Of a stretch of DNA of 64,000 bases, positions 32,405-41,626 are shown one piece after another. The stretch covers positions 1,054,001 through 1,118,000 of the forward strand of contig JAHDWB010000001.1 in the NCBI GenBank assembly GCA_023382595.1, written 5' to 3'. Source of the DNA: Anaerolineales bacterium. GTDB taxonomy: Bacteria > Chloroflexota > Anaerolineae > Anaerolineales > Villigracilaceae. The number at the start of each line of letters is the position of its first letter. The first letter of the stretch is position 1. Made by a program: the position numbers and the translations under genes. The notes below the pieces were generated by a model. It saw nothing but the letters and a program-made list of their open reading frames with translations, searched no databases and was not told the origin of the DNA.

Positions 32405-33412
32405 ATGTCTGAGACCCTTTCCTTCCAAAACGTCCTCGATCACCTGCTGGATTCCAAAAAGGACATCCCGGCGAATCATCTTCAGCATTACTCCGACCTT
32501 GACCCAAAATCCCTGCGCTTGTTCATGGATGTGTGGTCCAGCGTCAAACCGGACCGCAAACTGCTCCTGCTCGACACGCTTTTAGCCCACCTCGACACCG
32601 ATACCCTCGTCTCGTACGAAGATATCGGCAGGTCTTTGCTGGATGACGAGGATGGCGAAGTCCGCGCCCGTGCCATTGGATTGCTCGCCGAGTCAAACGA
32701 CCCGAAACTTGTTGACACAATGATCGGCATTTTCCTCCACGATACCGAGCTCGCTCCGCGCATTGAAGCCGCGAACCTGCTTGGTGAATTTGTCCTGCTT
32801 GGCGAGTTGGAGGAACTGGATGAAAGCCTGCACCACAAAACGGAAGACGCTCTGATCTCCGTCATCCGCAGTGAAGAGAATCCATCGCTTCGAAAACGCG
32901 CGCTCGAATCGCTCGGTTATTCCTCGCGCGATGAAATGGTCAATATCATCGAAACCGCCTTTCAGCGCGCCGACCCGACCTGGATCGCCAGTGCCTTGAT
33001 CGCAATGGGACGCTCCCACGATAACCGCTGGGACGACAGTGTGGTCAGCAAACTGTTGGATGACGATCCGCGCATCCGAGCCGCCGCCGCATCCGCCGCC
33101 GGTGAATTGAACATCGAAGCGGCAGGTCCCATCATGCTGAAAATGCTGGAAGATGAAGAAGAGGATGATGACGTGGTCTCTGCCGCGATCTGGTCGCTTT
33201 CGCAAATTGGCGGTGAAGATGCGCGCGTGTATCTCTTAAGCCTGATCGAAACCACGGAAGACGAAGACCTGCTCGCCTTCCTGGAAGATGCGCTCGAAAA
33301 CTTGGATTTCAACGAAGAACTGGATAAATTCGACCTGCTGTCATTGGATGAAGATGACTTGGAAGATCTCGACGAACTGGACGAACTTGAATTGGACGAA
33401 GATGAAGATTAA
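32405..33412 (+). CDS. HEAT-repeat protein with an acidic tail (335 aa)
   Basis: ATG at 32405 follows rseP by two bases. The middle (residues about 70-280) has repeated two-helix units such as DEDGEVRARAIGLLAES, PRIEAANLLGEF and PRIRAAAASAAGELN, typical of PBS-lyase/HEAT repeats used as binding scaffolds. The last 40 residues are extremely acidic (DEDDLEDLDELDELELDEDED). There is no enzymatic motif. The partner is unknown. Confidence 0.8.
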   Translation: MSETLSFQNVLDHLLDSKKDIPANHLQHYSDLDPKSLRLFMDVWSSVKPDRKLLLLDTLLAHLDTDTLVSYEDIGRSLLDDEDGEVRARAIGLLAESNDPKLVDTMIGIFLHDTELAPRIEAANLLGEFVLLGELEELDESLHHKTEDALISVIRSEENPSLRKRALESLGYSSRDEMVNIIETAFQRADPTWIASALIAMGRSHDNRWDDSVVSKLLDDDPRIRAAAASAAGELNIEAAGPIMLKMLEDEEEDDDVVSAAIWSLSQIGGEDARVYLLSLIETTEDEDLLAFLEDALENLDFNEELDKFDLLSLDEDDLEDLDELDELELDEDED

Positions 33413-33417
33413 GCAAA

Positions 33418-33445
33418 AAACATCCCATTGTGGGATGTTTTTCTT
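33418..33445 (+). terminator. terminator of the rseP/HEAT operon
   Basis: A 10-bp stem AAACATCCCA / TGGGATGTTT (loop TTG) is followed by TTCTT, five bases after the stop codon. Confidence 0.85.
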
Positions 33446-33448
33446 ACT

Positions 33449-33506
33449 GGATAACAAAAAATCCTCCGAAAACGGAGGATTTCCAGTGAGCGCGGAGAGG
33501 CTCGAA
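33449..33506 (-). repeat. partial duplicate of the tRNA-Lys 3' end plus terminator
   Basis: 23 bases at 33484-33506 are identical to 33563-33585, the 3' end of the tRNA-Lys gene. Both are followed on the minus strand by a similar AATCCTCC/GGAGGATT hairpin with a T run. The copies are offset by 79 bp. Confidence 0.7.
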
Positions 33507-33532
33507 TAGCATCCCCCCTGCGGGGACTCACA

Positions 33533-33562
33533 ACAAAAAACCCTCCAGAAAGGGAGGATTTT
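33533..33562 (-). terminator. tRNA-Lys terminator
   Basis: On the minus strand AATCCTCCC-TTTCT-GGAGGGTT is followed by TTTT, directly after the tRNA 3' end. Confidence 0.75.
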
Positions 33563-33565
33563 CAG

Positions 33566-33637
33566 TGAGCGCGGAGAGGCTCGAACTCTCAACAAACGGC
33601 TTAAAAGGCCGCTGCTCTACCATTGAGCTACGCGCCC
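33566..33637 (-). tRNA. tRNA-Lys (TTT anticodon)
   Basis: A full 72-base cloverleaf: acceptor GGGCGCG with CGCGCTC, D arm GCTC..GAGC, anticodon stem GCGGC with GCCGT and loop CTTTTAA (anticodon TTT), and T arm GAGAG-TTCGAGC-CTCTC. The discriminator is A and CCA is not encoded. Confidence 0.92.
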
Positions 33638-33730
33638 ATACCTAAAGCGGATTGCATTCTATCATGGCAGGATACAGACGTCAACGTAAGTAACACAGAC
33701 CACGCCGCATCTATCAGGCTGGAGGAAACC

Positions 33731-34054
33731 ATGTCCGAAGTTAAATATGTAACCGAATCAGATTTTCAACAGGAAGTTCTCGGCGCCGACCTGCCCGTGC
33801 TGGTCGATTTCACTGCCGACTGGTGCCAGCCCTGTAAAATGATCGCACCAATCGTCCATCAGCTTGCCGGTGAATGGGAGGGCAAGGTCAAGGTCGTCAA
33901 ACTCGATGCAGACCAGAATCCCAATATCATGATGCAGTACGGCGTGATGGGCATTCCCACACTGATCCTTTTCAAAGGCGGCGAGATCAAGGAACGCATG
34001 ACCGGCTACCAGCCCAAGGACAAGTTGTCCGCCAAGGTTACGCCGCACGTGTAA
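33731..34054 (+). CDS. trxA: thioredoxin (107 aa)
   Basis: Disulfide reductase with active site WCQPC at residues 31-35; Gln replaces the usual Gly. Other thioredoxin marks are FTADWCQPCKMIAP, KLDADQNPNI, GIPTLILFKGGE with the cis-Pro, and an intact C-terminal helix. GGAGGAAACC precedes the ATG at 33731. It is a single-gene unit with its own terminator. Confidence 0.93.
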   Translation: MSEVKYVTESDFQQEVLGADLPVLVDFTADWCQPCKMIAPIVHQLAGEWEGKVKVVKLDADQNPNIMMQYGVMGIPTLILFKGGEIKERMTGYQPKDKLSAKVTPHV

Positions 34055-34075
34055 CAGCCGTTTGCTGGATTAATG

Positions 34076-34104
34076 GAGCCGGGTTCATCCCGGCTCTTTT
34101 ATTG
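34076..34104 (+). terminator. trxA terminator
   Basis: GAGCCGGG-TTCAT-CCCGGCTC is followed by TTTTATT, about 20 bp after the stop. Confidence 0.88.
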
Positions 34105-34172
34105 ACGACTCACGCGCCTTCATGGTATCATTCGCCCGCTAAAAACCAGCCAAAAGCTGGCTTTGTTTTGTC
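34102..34172 (+). promoter_or_regulatory. infC operon promoter and leader hairpin
   Basis: TTGACG (34102-34107), 18 bp, TATCAT (34126-34131). About 10 bp after the expected start, CCAGC-CAAAA-GCTGG is followed by CTTTGTTTTGT, a terminator-like hairpin. It suggests attenuation of the ribosomal operon. Confidence 0.62.
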
Positions 34173-34192
34173 TAATAAACGAGGAGAAACTT

Positions 34193-34759
34193 ATAAGCGC
34201 CAACGAATTTCGAGTAAATGAGGGCATCCGTGTTGCGGAAGTGCGCCTGATCGGACCAGATGGAGGCAACGTAGGAGTTGTTCCCATCAAGGAAGCCTTG
34301 AAGATCGCACGCGATGCGGAAATGGACCTTGTAGAGGTCTCGCCCGGTGCCAACCCGCCTGTTTGCCGTGTAATGGACTTTGGTAAGTTCATCTACGAAA
34401 AGGCAAAGAAGGAGCGGGAGGCGAAGAAAGCTCAGACCAAGATCGAGGTCAAGGAGATCCGCCTGCGCCCGAAGACGAATTCAGCACATCGCGGCTTCAA
34501 GGTTGACGATGCCCGCCGCTGGATCGGACAGGGTCACAAAGTGCGCGTTACGGTCAAGTTCCGTGGACGTGAGATGGATTACCCTGAGATCGCGCTGGAA
34601 GACCTGAAAGAGATCGCACAGGAACTTTCCGATGTTGCCACGATCGAAGTCCCGCCGCAGATGGAAGGGCGTACCATGCTCGTGGTACTTGTCCCTGCCA
34701 AGGGCGGGGCAAAAAAGAAAGAGAAACCCGAGCAGGCTGAGGCGAAGTCTGAAGCGTAA
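34193..34759 (+). CDS. infC: translation initiation factor IF-3, AUA start (188 aa)
   Basis: Binds the 30S subunit and proofreads the start codon. Both domains are present: N-terminal NEFRVNEGIRVAEVRLIGPDG.. and LVEVSPGANPPVCRVMDFGKF, and the C-terminal EIRLRPKTNSAHRGFKVDDARRWI... A strong site GAGGAG at 34181-34186 is followed six bases later by ATA, and homology begins just after it. No ATG or GTG fits. infC genes often use rare start codons so that IF-3 can limit its own synthesis. A TTG ten codons upstream is a less likely start. Confidence 0.9.
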   Translation: MSANEFRVNEGIRVAEVRLIGPDGGNVGVVPIKEALKIARDAEMDLVEVSPGANPPVCRVMDFGKFIYEKAKKEREAKKAQTKIEVKEIRLRPKTNSAHRGFKVDDARRWIGQGHKVRVTVKFRGREMDYPEIALEDLKEIAQELSDVATIEVPPQMEGRTMLVVLVPAKGGAKKKEKPEQAEAKSEA

Positions 34760-34850
34760 GCCTGATGGTTGAAAGTCCAAACGATGTTGAACGTCCGCGG
34801 GCGTGTGAGATTGTCCGCGGTTCATTTTGTCAGAAAGGAGTACACCAGCA

Positions 34851-35084
34851 ATGCCTCGCAAAGCAAAGAAGTCTGGAAAAATCAAGCTGAAGACGCATAA
34901 GGCGACCTCCAAACGGTTCCGCCTGACCGGCTCCGGCACACTTGTGCGAACGAAGGGCGGCAAAAGCCATTTGCGCCGCCGCACGTCGGACCGCACCAAG
35001 GCGTTATTGAGCGAGATGGTCCCTGTGAAGGGTCGCAAGTACGTGAAACGCATCAAGCGCCTTGCACCAAACATGGAAGGGTAA
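34851..35084 (+). CDS. rpmI: 50S ribosomal protein L35 (77 aa)
   Basis: A basic protein with MPRKAKKSGKIKLKTHKATSKRF, the L35 signature KTHKATSKRF, and a C-terminal VKRIKRLAP. The ATG at 34851 has AAAGGAG ten bases before it. It lies between infC and rplT in the usual order. The product is slightly long at the C-terminus. Confidence 0.93.
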   Translation: MPRKAKKSGKIKLKTHKATSKRFRLTGSGTLVRTKGGKSHLRRRTSDRTKALLSEMVPVKGRKYVKRIKRLAPNMEG

Positions 35085-35183
35085 TCCTTCCGGTCGTCGA
35101 AAATCTTTTTTATTTGCGGCTTTCGGGTGTGCGCAACTGGTGTAACCCACCGACGCCCGCGAGTTTGCAGGAGGTAGTAGAAC

Positions 35184-35525
35184 ATGCGCGTAAAAGGAGG
35201 ACCCCAAGGGTACCGCCGTCATAAGAAAGTTTTGAAGATCACGAAAGGTCAGCGCGGCTCGAAGCATTTGCTGTTCAGACGAGCGAACGAAGCGATGCTC
35301 AAGAGCCTGTGGTACGCCAGCCGTGATCGCCGCGTGCGCAAGCGCGATCTGCGCAAGTTGTGGATCGCCCGCATCAACGCCGCGGCTCGCCTGAACGGCA
35401 CGACATACAGCAAGCTGGTGTCTGCCATGAAGAAGGCAAATATCGACCTCAACCGCAAGATGCTCGCAGATATCGCAGTCCGCAACCCGCAGGCGTTCGC
35501 CGCGGTTGTGGCACAAACAAAGTAA
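35184..35525 (+). CDS. rplT: 50S ribosomal protein L20 (113 aa)
   Basis: Assembly-initiating ribosomal protein, with typical RHKKVLKITKGQRGSKHLLFRRANEAMLKSLWYASRDRRVRKRDLR and WIARINAAAR. CAGGAGGTAGTAGAAC precedes the ATG. In many bacteria L20 represses this operon by binding its mRNA. Confidence 0.95.
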   Translation: MRVKGGPQGYRRHKKVLKITKGQRGSKHLLFRRANEAMLKSLWYASRDRRVRKRDLRKLWIARINAAARLNGTTYSKLVSAMKKANIDLNRKMLADIAVRNPQAFAAVVAQTK

Positions 35526-35530
35526 ATTTA

Positions 35531-35565
35531 TTGCAGGGGCTGGGTTATCCAGCCCCTGCAATGTT
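35531..35565 (+). terminator. terminator of the infC-rpmI-rplT operon
   Basis: A 13-bp perfect stem (35531-35543 with 35549-35561, loop GTTAT) is followed by TGTTT, five bases after the rplT stop. Confidence 0.85.
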
Positions 35566-35586
35566 TAACGGGGGTAAAATATTTGC

Positions 35587-36156
35587 ATGAACTCCATTTT
35601 GGTCGAAAAACAACTTGCTTCCGGGCAGTCTCTGCAAATCGTGCAGGGTGATATTACGATTGAAGAAGTGGATGCCATCGTCAACGCCGCGAACGAACAT
35701 CTACAACATGGCGGCGGGGTGGCGTGGGCGATCTCGAAAAGAGGCGGACCAATTGTCCAGAAGGAAAGCGACGAATGGATTCGGGCGCATGGACCTGTCT
35801 CCCATTCGCATCCCGCCTGGACCTCGGGCGGGGATCTGCCTGCGAAGTACATTATCCACGCTGTAGGTCCCGTCTGGGAAAATGATGGCACCGATGATGA
35901 AAAACTCGCCGCAGCAGTGACCGGTTCCCTGCGCGTGGGAGATGAACTGAAATGCCAGTCCATCTCCATGCCTGCGATTTCGACGGGCATCTTCGGTTTT
36001 CCGAAAGACCGTGCAGCGGGGATCATTTTCAAGTCCATCAATACCTATTTCGGCGCAAAAGCCGACTCGTCGGTGAAAACTGTCCGCATTGTGTTGTTTG
36101 ACGATGTGAGTGTTAAGGTTTTCCTCGATATATGGAAAAGGACATGGGGGGAATGA
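35587..36156 (+). CDS. macrodomain ADP-ribose-binding protein (189 aa)
   Basis: Contains the macrodomain landmarks QGDITIEEVDAIVNAANEHLQHGGGVAWAIS and ISMPAISTGIFGFPKDRAA, plus a typical middle AKYIIHAVGP. Likely hydrolyses O-acetyl-ADP-ribose or removes ADP-ribose from proteins. The gene overlaps the next one by ATGA. Confidence 0.9.
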   Translation: MNSILVEKQLASGQSLQIVQGDITIEEVDAIVNAANEHLQHGGGVAWAISKRGGPIVQKESDEWIRAHGPVSHSHPAWTSGGDLPAKYIIHAVGPVWENDGTDDEKLAAAVTGSLRVGDELKCQSISMPAISTGIFGFPKDRAAGIIFKSINTYFGAKADSSVKTVRIVLFDDVSVKVFLDIWKRTWGE

Positions 36157-36923
36157 TCACATCCAACCAAAATCCGAAGGTGAAGCTCGTCCGCGCACTG
36201 CTTGGACGTTCAAAGGAACGCCGCGAGGCAGGGGCATTCGTGGTGGAAGGCGTGCGCTTGTTCGAGGAAGTTGTTAGAAGCGATTGGAAAATTCGCTTCG
36301 TTTTGTATGATGAGACTTTGAATGAGAGGGGAACGTCAAAAGTCGAAGGTCTCAGGTCAAAAGGCGTGGAAATGGAAGAAGTTTCGCCAAGCGTGATGAA
36401 ATCCATCAGTGAGACGGATACGCCGCAAGGTGTGCTTGCGGTTGTCGAATTTTCGAATTTGCCCATTCCAAAATCTCCCAATTACATCCTTATTCCCGAC
36501 CAAATCCGCGACCCGGGCAATCTCGGCACATTGCTCCGCTCAGCGGCGGCGACAGGTGTGCAGGCAGTGTTGGTCCCCCCAGAGACAACGGATGCGTTTG
36601 CGCCCAAGGTTGTCCGCGCAGGGATGGGAGCGCATTTCAGGGTGCCGGTCCGCGCGATGGATTGGGATGAGATTTCACAAGTTGTAAAGTTTGAAGGTTT
36701 AAAGGTTTTCATTGCGGATATGGATGGCGCTTCGTGTTGGGAAACGGATTTGAAAGAGCCTGTGGCGCTTGTCGTCGGTAGTGAAGCGGATGGAGCGAGC
36801 GAATCGGCAAAAAATTTAGCAGATGGGAAAATCAGCATCCCAATGGCTGGAGATGTCGAGTCGCTGAATGCGGGGGTGGCGGGGGCGGTGTTGATGTTCG
36901 AGGTGGTGAGACAGAGGAAATAA
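36153..36923 (+). CDS. SpoU/TrmH-family RNA 2'-O-ribose methyltransferase (256 aa)
   Basis: The substrate-binding N-domain (NQNPKVKLVRALLGRSKERREAGAFVVEGVRL) is followed by a SPOUT domain with DQIRDPGNLGTLLRSAAATG, LVVGSEADGAS and ISIPMAGDVESLNAGVAGAVLMFE, the three conserved motifs. It probably modifies 23S rRNA or tRNA. ATG at 36153 overlaps the macrodomain stop codon. Confidence 0.92.
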   Translation: MITSNQNPKVKLVRALLGRSKERREAGAFVVEGVRLFEEVVRSDWKIRFVLYDETLNERGTSKVEGLRSKGVEMEEVSPSVMKSISETDTPQGVLAVVEFSNLPIPKSPNYILIPDQIRDPGNLGTLLRSAAATGVQAVLVPPETTDAFAPKVVRAGMGAHFRVPVRAMDWDEISQVVKFEGLKVFIADMDGASCWETDLKEPVALVVGSEADGASESAKNLADGKISIPMAGDVESLNAGVAGAVLMFEVVRQRK

Positions 36924-36924
36924 T

Positions 36925-38088
36925 CTACGCGTCCCCCATCACAGCCTGATAAAACTCCACCACCCGTTCCATCGTCCGTCTATAATCCGCTTTTGCGGAA
37001 ATGATATTCATGTTCAGACCTGCCGCCTCGCGCCGCAGGTCTTCTCGTTCCAGCCCCAATAGGATCGCATCGGCAATCGACTGCGGACTGGTTGCATCCA
37101 CCAGCAAACCGTTCTGTGCGTGCGTGATCCACTCGCGGATGGACTCCAAGTCTCCTGCAATCGGAAAACAGCCGCACGCCATCGCCTCGATCAGTGAATT
37201 CGGCGTACCGTCATGCACACTCGGCGAGACCACGATCTGCGCCCTGCGGAAGACATCTCCCATCTTCAGGAAAGGCACGGGCGGCAACAACTCCACCGCG
37301 CCCTCAATTCCCAACTCCCGCACCCACGTCAATGCCTGCGCCTCCCCTTGCATCGCAGAACAAACGAACTTCGCATCGGGTCGCTTTGCCAGCACCAATG
37401 GGACCGCCTTGAAGAACGAGTCATTGCGGACATACGGACGCACCCCGCGCGGATTGATGACGACGGGTTCCTTCACAGGCTCGGCAGGCGGATAAAACAC
37501 ATCGCTTCGGACTCCGCCGCTGCCGGGCGCCACCAACGTGACCTTATCCTCCCCCAAGCCCCATTGACGCGCCAGCCGCACATCGCGCTCCACATCCGCA
37601 TGAAGCGCATCCACAGACTGCATCACCCGCCGCGTGTGCATGCGCATCAACGGCGTGGACGGGGCATGCAGGGTGAAATCATTGCCCCAGATGGAAACCA
37701 GAAATGAAGGACGGGCAGCGAGCCCCTGCAAGGCGGAGGCGGTCAGCATTCCCTCATACGGCACGCGCATGGCATGGACAATATCGGGCTGCACTTCCCT
37801 GATGAACGCCCGCAATTTCGGCGCGGATGCGGGGATGGTCACGGGACCCAGCCACTGCCGAATTTGAGTACGCAGGCTCAGGGTCCGGGAGGAGGCGGAG
37901 GAAGGTGCAGAAGTACGCTTCTTGGCGGCGCTGAAGGCTACGGGGGTAAATTCCAGTCTCTTGACTGGGAAATCCAAATCACAATCAAAGGTGGAGGCGA
38001 CGAAGACTTCATCCCCGCGTTCGACAAAATACCGCATCCAATTGCGGGAAATGGGGGATCGGGCGTCAGTGACAAATAGGAGCCGCAT
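36925..38088 (-). CDS. GT4-family glycosyltransferase (387 aa)
   Basis: GT-B fold. The N-terminal domain reads MRLLFVTDARSPISRNWMRYF.., PDIVHAMRVPYEG and SIWGNDFTLH. The C-terminal donor-binding site reads VSPSVHDGTPNSLIEAMACGCFPIAGD, with the E-x7-type signature. Transfers a sugar from a nucleotide donor, probably for surface polysaccharide. ATG at 38088 is preferred over the longer frame. It is convergent with the methylase gene. Confidence 0.9.
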   Translation of the reverse strand: MRLLFVTDARSPISRNWMRYFVERGDEVFVASTFDCDLDFPVKRLEFTPVAFSAAKKRTSAPSSASSRTLSLRTQIRQWLGPVTIPASAPKLRAFIREVQPDIVHAMRVPYEGMLTASALQGLAARPSFLVSIWGNDFTLHAPSTPLMRMHTRRVMQSVDALHADVERDVRLARQWGLGEDKVTLVAPGSGGVRSDVFYPPAEPVKEPVVINPRGVRPYVRNDSFFKAVPLVLAKRPDAKFVCSAMQGEAQALTWVRELGIEGAVELLPPVPFLKMGDVFRRAQIVVSPSVHDGTPNSLIEAMACGCFPIAGDLESIREWITHAQNGLLVDATSPQSIADAILLGLEREDLRREAAGLNMNIISAKADYRRTMERVVEFYQAVMGDA

Positions 38089-38140
38089 TCCGTCATTATA
38101 CACATTGCCCGCATTTATGAGACGTAGTATATTTAAGGTT

Positions 38141-38515
38141 ATGAGCAAAGGGCGCATCCTTATTGTGGAAGATAATATGGATACCTATGAACTTGTGCGC
38201 TTCATTCTGGAAAAGAACGGATATGAAACGTTCCTGGCTGTGAATGGGCGCGACGGGGTCAACGCTGCGACAAAACAAAAACCCGATCTGATCATCATGG
38301 ATCTTTCCATGCCGGAGATGGACGGTTGGACGGCTACACGCCTGATCAAGCAAAATGCCAAAACGTCCTATATTCCTTTGATTGCATTGACCGCCCACGT
38401 TCTGCCCGGAGATCGGGAACGTGCCGTGGAAGCAGGCTGCAACGATTACATCACCAAACCCATGGACCTGCTCGATCTTGTGGAAGCTGTAGACCACTGG
38501 ATGAGCAAGGGTTGA
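38141..38515 (+). CDS. single-domain response regulator, CheY/DivK-like (124 aa)
   Basis: A receiver domain only: [18 protein letters not shown] at the N-terminus, phosphoacceptor Asp in [13 protein letters not shown], Thr in IALTAH, and Lys in YITKPMD. It has no output domain, so it acts through protein contacts. ATG at 38141 is used; 38118 is an alternative. It lies 38 bp upstream of the UDP-glucose dehydrogenase gene. Confidence 0.9.
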   Translation: MSKGRILIVEDNMDTYELVRFILEKNGYETFLAVNGRDGVNAATKQKPDLIIMDLSMPEMDGWTATRLIKQNAKTSYIPLIALTAHVLPGDRERAVEAGCNDYITKPMDLLDLVEAVDHWMSKG

Positions 38516-38552
38516 AGTAGACGGGCATTTCATTTTACAAAAGAGGAACAAT

Positions 38553-39848
38553 ATGAAACAAATTTGTGTCGTCGGCGTGGGATACGTCGGCTTGGTAACT
38601 GCGGCATGTTTTGCCGATCTTGGAAACCGCGTGACTGCGCTGGATGTTAATAGCGAGCGTGTGGAGAACCTCAAAAAAGGCATCATGCCCATTTACGAAC
38701 CGGGGCTGGATGAACTGGTCAAGCGCAATATGAATGCGGGGCGCATCAGTTTCACCACCTCGTACAAGGATGCTTTGCAGGGCGCCGAATATGCCTTCAT
38801 TGCGGTGGGGACGCCTTCCGGGGCGGACGGCGCGGCAGACCTGCAATACGTCGCCGCCGCCGCCAAATCCATTGCGGAGACGATGACCGCGCCGCTCATC
38901 ATCATCAATAAATCCACGGTTCCGATCGGGACTGGTGACTGGGTTGCGGACATCGTGAAGGGCGCCCAGCCCAAGCCGATCGACTTTGCCGTCGTCTCCT
39001 GCCCGGAATTCCTGCGTGAAGGTTCCGCCATCGGCGACTTCATGAATCCGCACCGCACGGTGATCGGCTCGCTCGACCGCGACGCCGCGAACAAGGTGGC
39101 GCAATTGCACCTGCCCCTGCGCGCACCCATCGTCATCACCGACCTGCGTACGGCGGAAATGATCAAATATGCCAGCAACGCCTTCCTTGCCACGAAGATC
39201 TCCTTCATCAACGAACTGGCGGATTTGTGCGAACTCGTCGGCGCGGATGTGAAGGAAGTGGCGGCGGGCATGGGCTACGATGCGCGCATCGGGCGTCACT
39301 TTTTGGATGCCGGTCTCGGCTGGGGCGGCTCGTGCTTCCCCAAGGATGTGGAGGCGCTGGCGTTCATGGCGAACGAAAAGGGTTTGGAGCCGCGCATCCT
39401 CAACAGCGTGATGAGCGTCAATTACGACCGCCGCAAATCTGCCGTGACTCACTTGAAAGAAATGCTCGGCGGCAATCTGACCGGTAAGACCATCGGGTTG
39501 TTTGGGCTGGCGTTCAAGCCCAATACCGATGACATGCGCGATGCGCCGTCCATTACGATCGCAGAAGGATTGATAGAAGCGGGCGCGAAGGTCCGTGCAT
39601 ATGACCCGGTGGCGATGGAGGTGGCACGTCCGTTACTCCCGGCGGTGGACATGTTCGATGAGCCGTACCAACTTGCGGACGGGTGCGATGCGCTGATCGT
39701 CGTCACCGAATGGAACGAGTTCAAACAGCTCGATCTCGAACGGGTCAAGAACCTGCTCAAATCCCCGATCATTTATGACGGGCGCAATATTTACGATCCA
39801 AAACTGATGAAAGACATGGGCTTCACCTATCGCGCCATTGGCAGATAA
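38553..39848 (+). CDS. ugd: UDP-glucose 6-dehydrogenase (431 aa)
   Basis: Oxidises UDP-glucose to UDP-glucuronate with NAD. It has the N-terminal Rossmann motif [28 protein letters not shown], and the catalytic-Cys motif GGSCFPKD near residue 260. A C-terminal half reads [24 protein letters not shown] precedes the ATG. The product feeds surface polysaccharide synthesis, in line with the nearby glycosyltransferase. Confidence 0.93.
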   Translation: MKQICVVGVGYVGLVTAACFADLGNRVTALDVNSERVENLKKGIMPIYEPGLDELVKRNMNAGRISFTTSYKDALQGAEYAFIAVGTPSGADGAADLQYVAAAAKSIAETMTAPLIIINKSTVPIGTGDWVADIVKGAQPKPIDFAVVSCPEFLREGSAIGDFMNPHRTVIGSLDRDAANKVAQLHLPLRAPIVITDLRTAEMIKYASNAFLATKISFINELADLCELVGADVKEVAAGMGYDARIGRHFLDAGLGWGGSCFPKDVEALAFMANEKGLEPRILNSVMSVNYDRRKSAVTHLKEMLGGNLTGKTIGLFGLAFKPNTDDMRDAPSITIAEGLIEAGAKVRAYDPVAMEVARPLLPAVDMFDEPYQLADGCDALIVVTEWNEFKQLDLERVKNLLKSPIIYDGRNIYDPKLMKDMGFTYRAIGR

Positions 39849-39871
39849 CAAATCGGTTTTTCGCTGAATTG

Positions 39872-39902
39872 TGGTCGGACGGCTGTGAGGCTGTCCGACC
39901 AT
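39872..39902 (+). terminator. ugd terminator
   Basis: TGGTCGGAC (39872-39880) pairs with GTCCGACCA (39893-39901), with extra inner GC pairing. TTTCATT follows. Confidence 0.75.
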
Positions 39903-39956
39903 TTCATTAATTCCGCATTTGACCAAAACCAAAAAAAACACTACACTACCTGACCT

Positions 39957-40859
39957 ATGACCAATCCACCTGTCTGCAATTATGAAGGCTCTGATTACCA
40001 GCAATCCTTTTGGGAGCAGGGCGGGCGCGAATACGAAGACCGTGCCGAAGCCATTGCCCTGAAACACATGCTGCCGCAAAGCGGCAAACTGATGCTCGAA
40101 CTTGGCGCAGGTGCGGGACGCAATACGCCGCGTTACTCCGGTTTTGAGCGCATCGTCGTGCTGGATTATTCGACCACGCAACTGGCACAGGCGCAGGAGC
40201 GGCTGGGACGCTCTGACAAGTATATTTATGTCGCGGCGGACGTTTATCGCCTCCCTTTTCTGGACGGGTTGTTTGATTCTGCCACGATGATCCGTGTTCT
40301 GCATCACATGGCGGATGCGCCCAAGGCGCTGGAACAGGTGCGGAACATTTTACAGCCCGGCGGGGTCTTTATTCTTGAGTTCGCTAACAAGCTGAATCTG
40401 AAAGCCATCCTGCGTTATTTGTTCGGCAAACAGAAGTGGAGTCCGTTTGCACTGGAGCCGGTCGAGTTTGTGGAATTGAACTTTGATTTTCACCCGAAAG
40501 CCATCCGCCAATGGCTGAACGGACTTGGCTTTTCCATCGAAAAAACGCGGACGGTCTCGCATTTCCGCCTCGGCTTGTTGAAACGACTCCTGCCCGCCAA
40601 ATTCCTCGCCGCGCTGGATGGTCTCTTCCAGCCGACAGGCGCGCTGTGGCAATTCACGCCGAGCGTTTTTGTACGGGCAAAAGTTGGCGGCGAAAACTCA
40701 CAGCGTGCCATCCCGCTCGACGTGTTGGGGCTGTTCAAATGCCCGGAGTGCGGCGGCGGGAAGATGCAGGAAAAGAAAGACCACCTAACCTGTCTATCCT
40801 GTCAAGCACATTGGGCAGTCCGTGATGGTATTTATGATTTCCGTCAAAAAGTGAATTAG
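39957..40859 (+). CDS. class I methyltransferase with a C-terminal zinc ribbon (300 aa)
   Basis: SAM-binding motif I LELGAGAGRNT (about residues 48-58) is followed by VVLDYSTTQLAQAQ, VAADVYRLPF and VLHHMADAPKAL. A membrane-associated-like region RYLFGKQKW follows. The C-terminal CPECGGG and CLSCQ form a zinc-ribbon/Trm112-like segment. The substrate is unknown; a small molecule or lipid precursor is possible. Confidence 0.82.
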   Translation: MTNPPVCNYEGSDYQQSFWEQGGREYEDRAEAIALKHMLPQSGKLMLELGAGAGRNTPRYSGFERIVVLDYSTTQLAQAQERLGRSDKYIYVAADVYRLPFLDGLFDSATMIRVLHHMADAPKALEQVRNILQPGGVFILEFANKLNLKAILRYLFGKQKWSPFALEPVEFVELNFDFHPKAIRQWLNGLGFSIEKTRTVSHFRLGLLKRLLPAKFLAALDGLFQPTGALWQFTPSVFVRAKVGGENSQRAIPLDVLGLFKCPECGGGKMQEKKDHLTCLSCQAHWAVRDGIYDFRQKVN

Positions 40860-40903
40860 AATCACACAAACCCTGCACGATATTCTGGTTGGGAGATTCT
40901 CGT

Positions 40904-41623
40904 ATGAAAACGCCCCAAAAACCTTTGCCAAAAGTTGCACCATTCATAAATGGGAGGCAGCAGTCTCCGAAAAACAATGGAGTGGACACGCGCGGCATGC
41001 TCAGCATCGTGACCATGCTGGTCAGCCTCGCCGCGTTGACCGTGTCCATGCTGGGCGCGGGGAAACTGGTGCTGGATGTCTTCAATGACGGTCTCAGCGA
41101 CAGCATGGATGGGATCTTCGTCAAGATCCTTGTGTTGGGGTTGGCGTTCCTTTTCGGCTGGGGAGTTGGGCTGGCAAGCATCCGCGGATTCAATAATCTG
41201 GTCTATCCCATTATCATTAATATCTATGCTTGGGCTTGTCTTGCCGCCGTGTGCGTTCTGTACATCAAGGTGATCCAAAAATTGTACCTGCAGTTATACG
41301 ACGGTCCGCGTTTTTTCACATATCTCATCATTTTGCTTGGCGGGTTGATCGTGCTGCTGTTCCTGCACCTTCTGGTGGAAGGACATGACCTGCGCCCCTT
41401 TGCCATTCCCCTGCTGATCATCAGCGTACTGCAATTATTCGTGATCGTGGTGCGTTATATCTTTACATCGGACGCCAACGGCTGGATGCTGATCGCGGAT
41501 ATCACGGTCTTTTTCGTAATGGTTTCACTTGCCGTCCTGATGCTTCTGCATATCGGCATTCTCTCGCCCCTGCGCGAACAGATCAATGGGTTGTTCATCA
41601 ATAACAATCCCAACGGGGGGTAG
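40904..41623 (+). CDS. polytopic membrane protein (239 aa)
   Basis: About six hydrophobic segments after a basic, Pro-rich start. No catalytic motif. The ATG at 40904 is one choice; a TTG five codons earlier is also possible. It ends four bases before the convergent histidine kinase gene. Confidence 0.7.
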   Translation: MKTPQKPLPKVAPFINGRQQSPKNNGVDTRGMLSIVTMLVSLAALTVSMLGAGKLVLDVFNDGLSDSMDGIFVKILVLGLAFLFGWGVGLASIRGFNNLVYPIIINIYAWACLAAVCVLYIKVIQKLYLQLYDGPRFFTYLIILLGGLIVLLFLHLLVEGHDLRPFAIPLLIISVLQLFVIVVRYIFTSDANGWMLIADITVFFVMVSLAVLMLLHIGILSPLREQINGLFINNNPNGG

Positions 41624-41626
41624 GCG

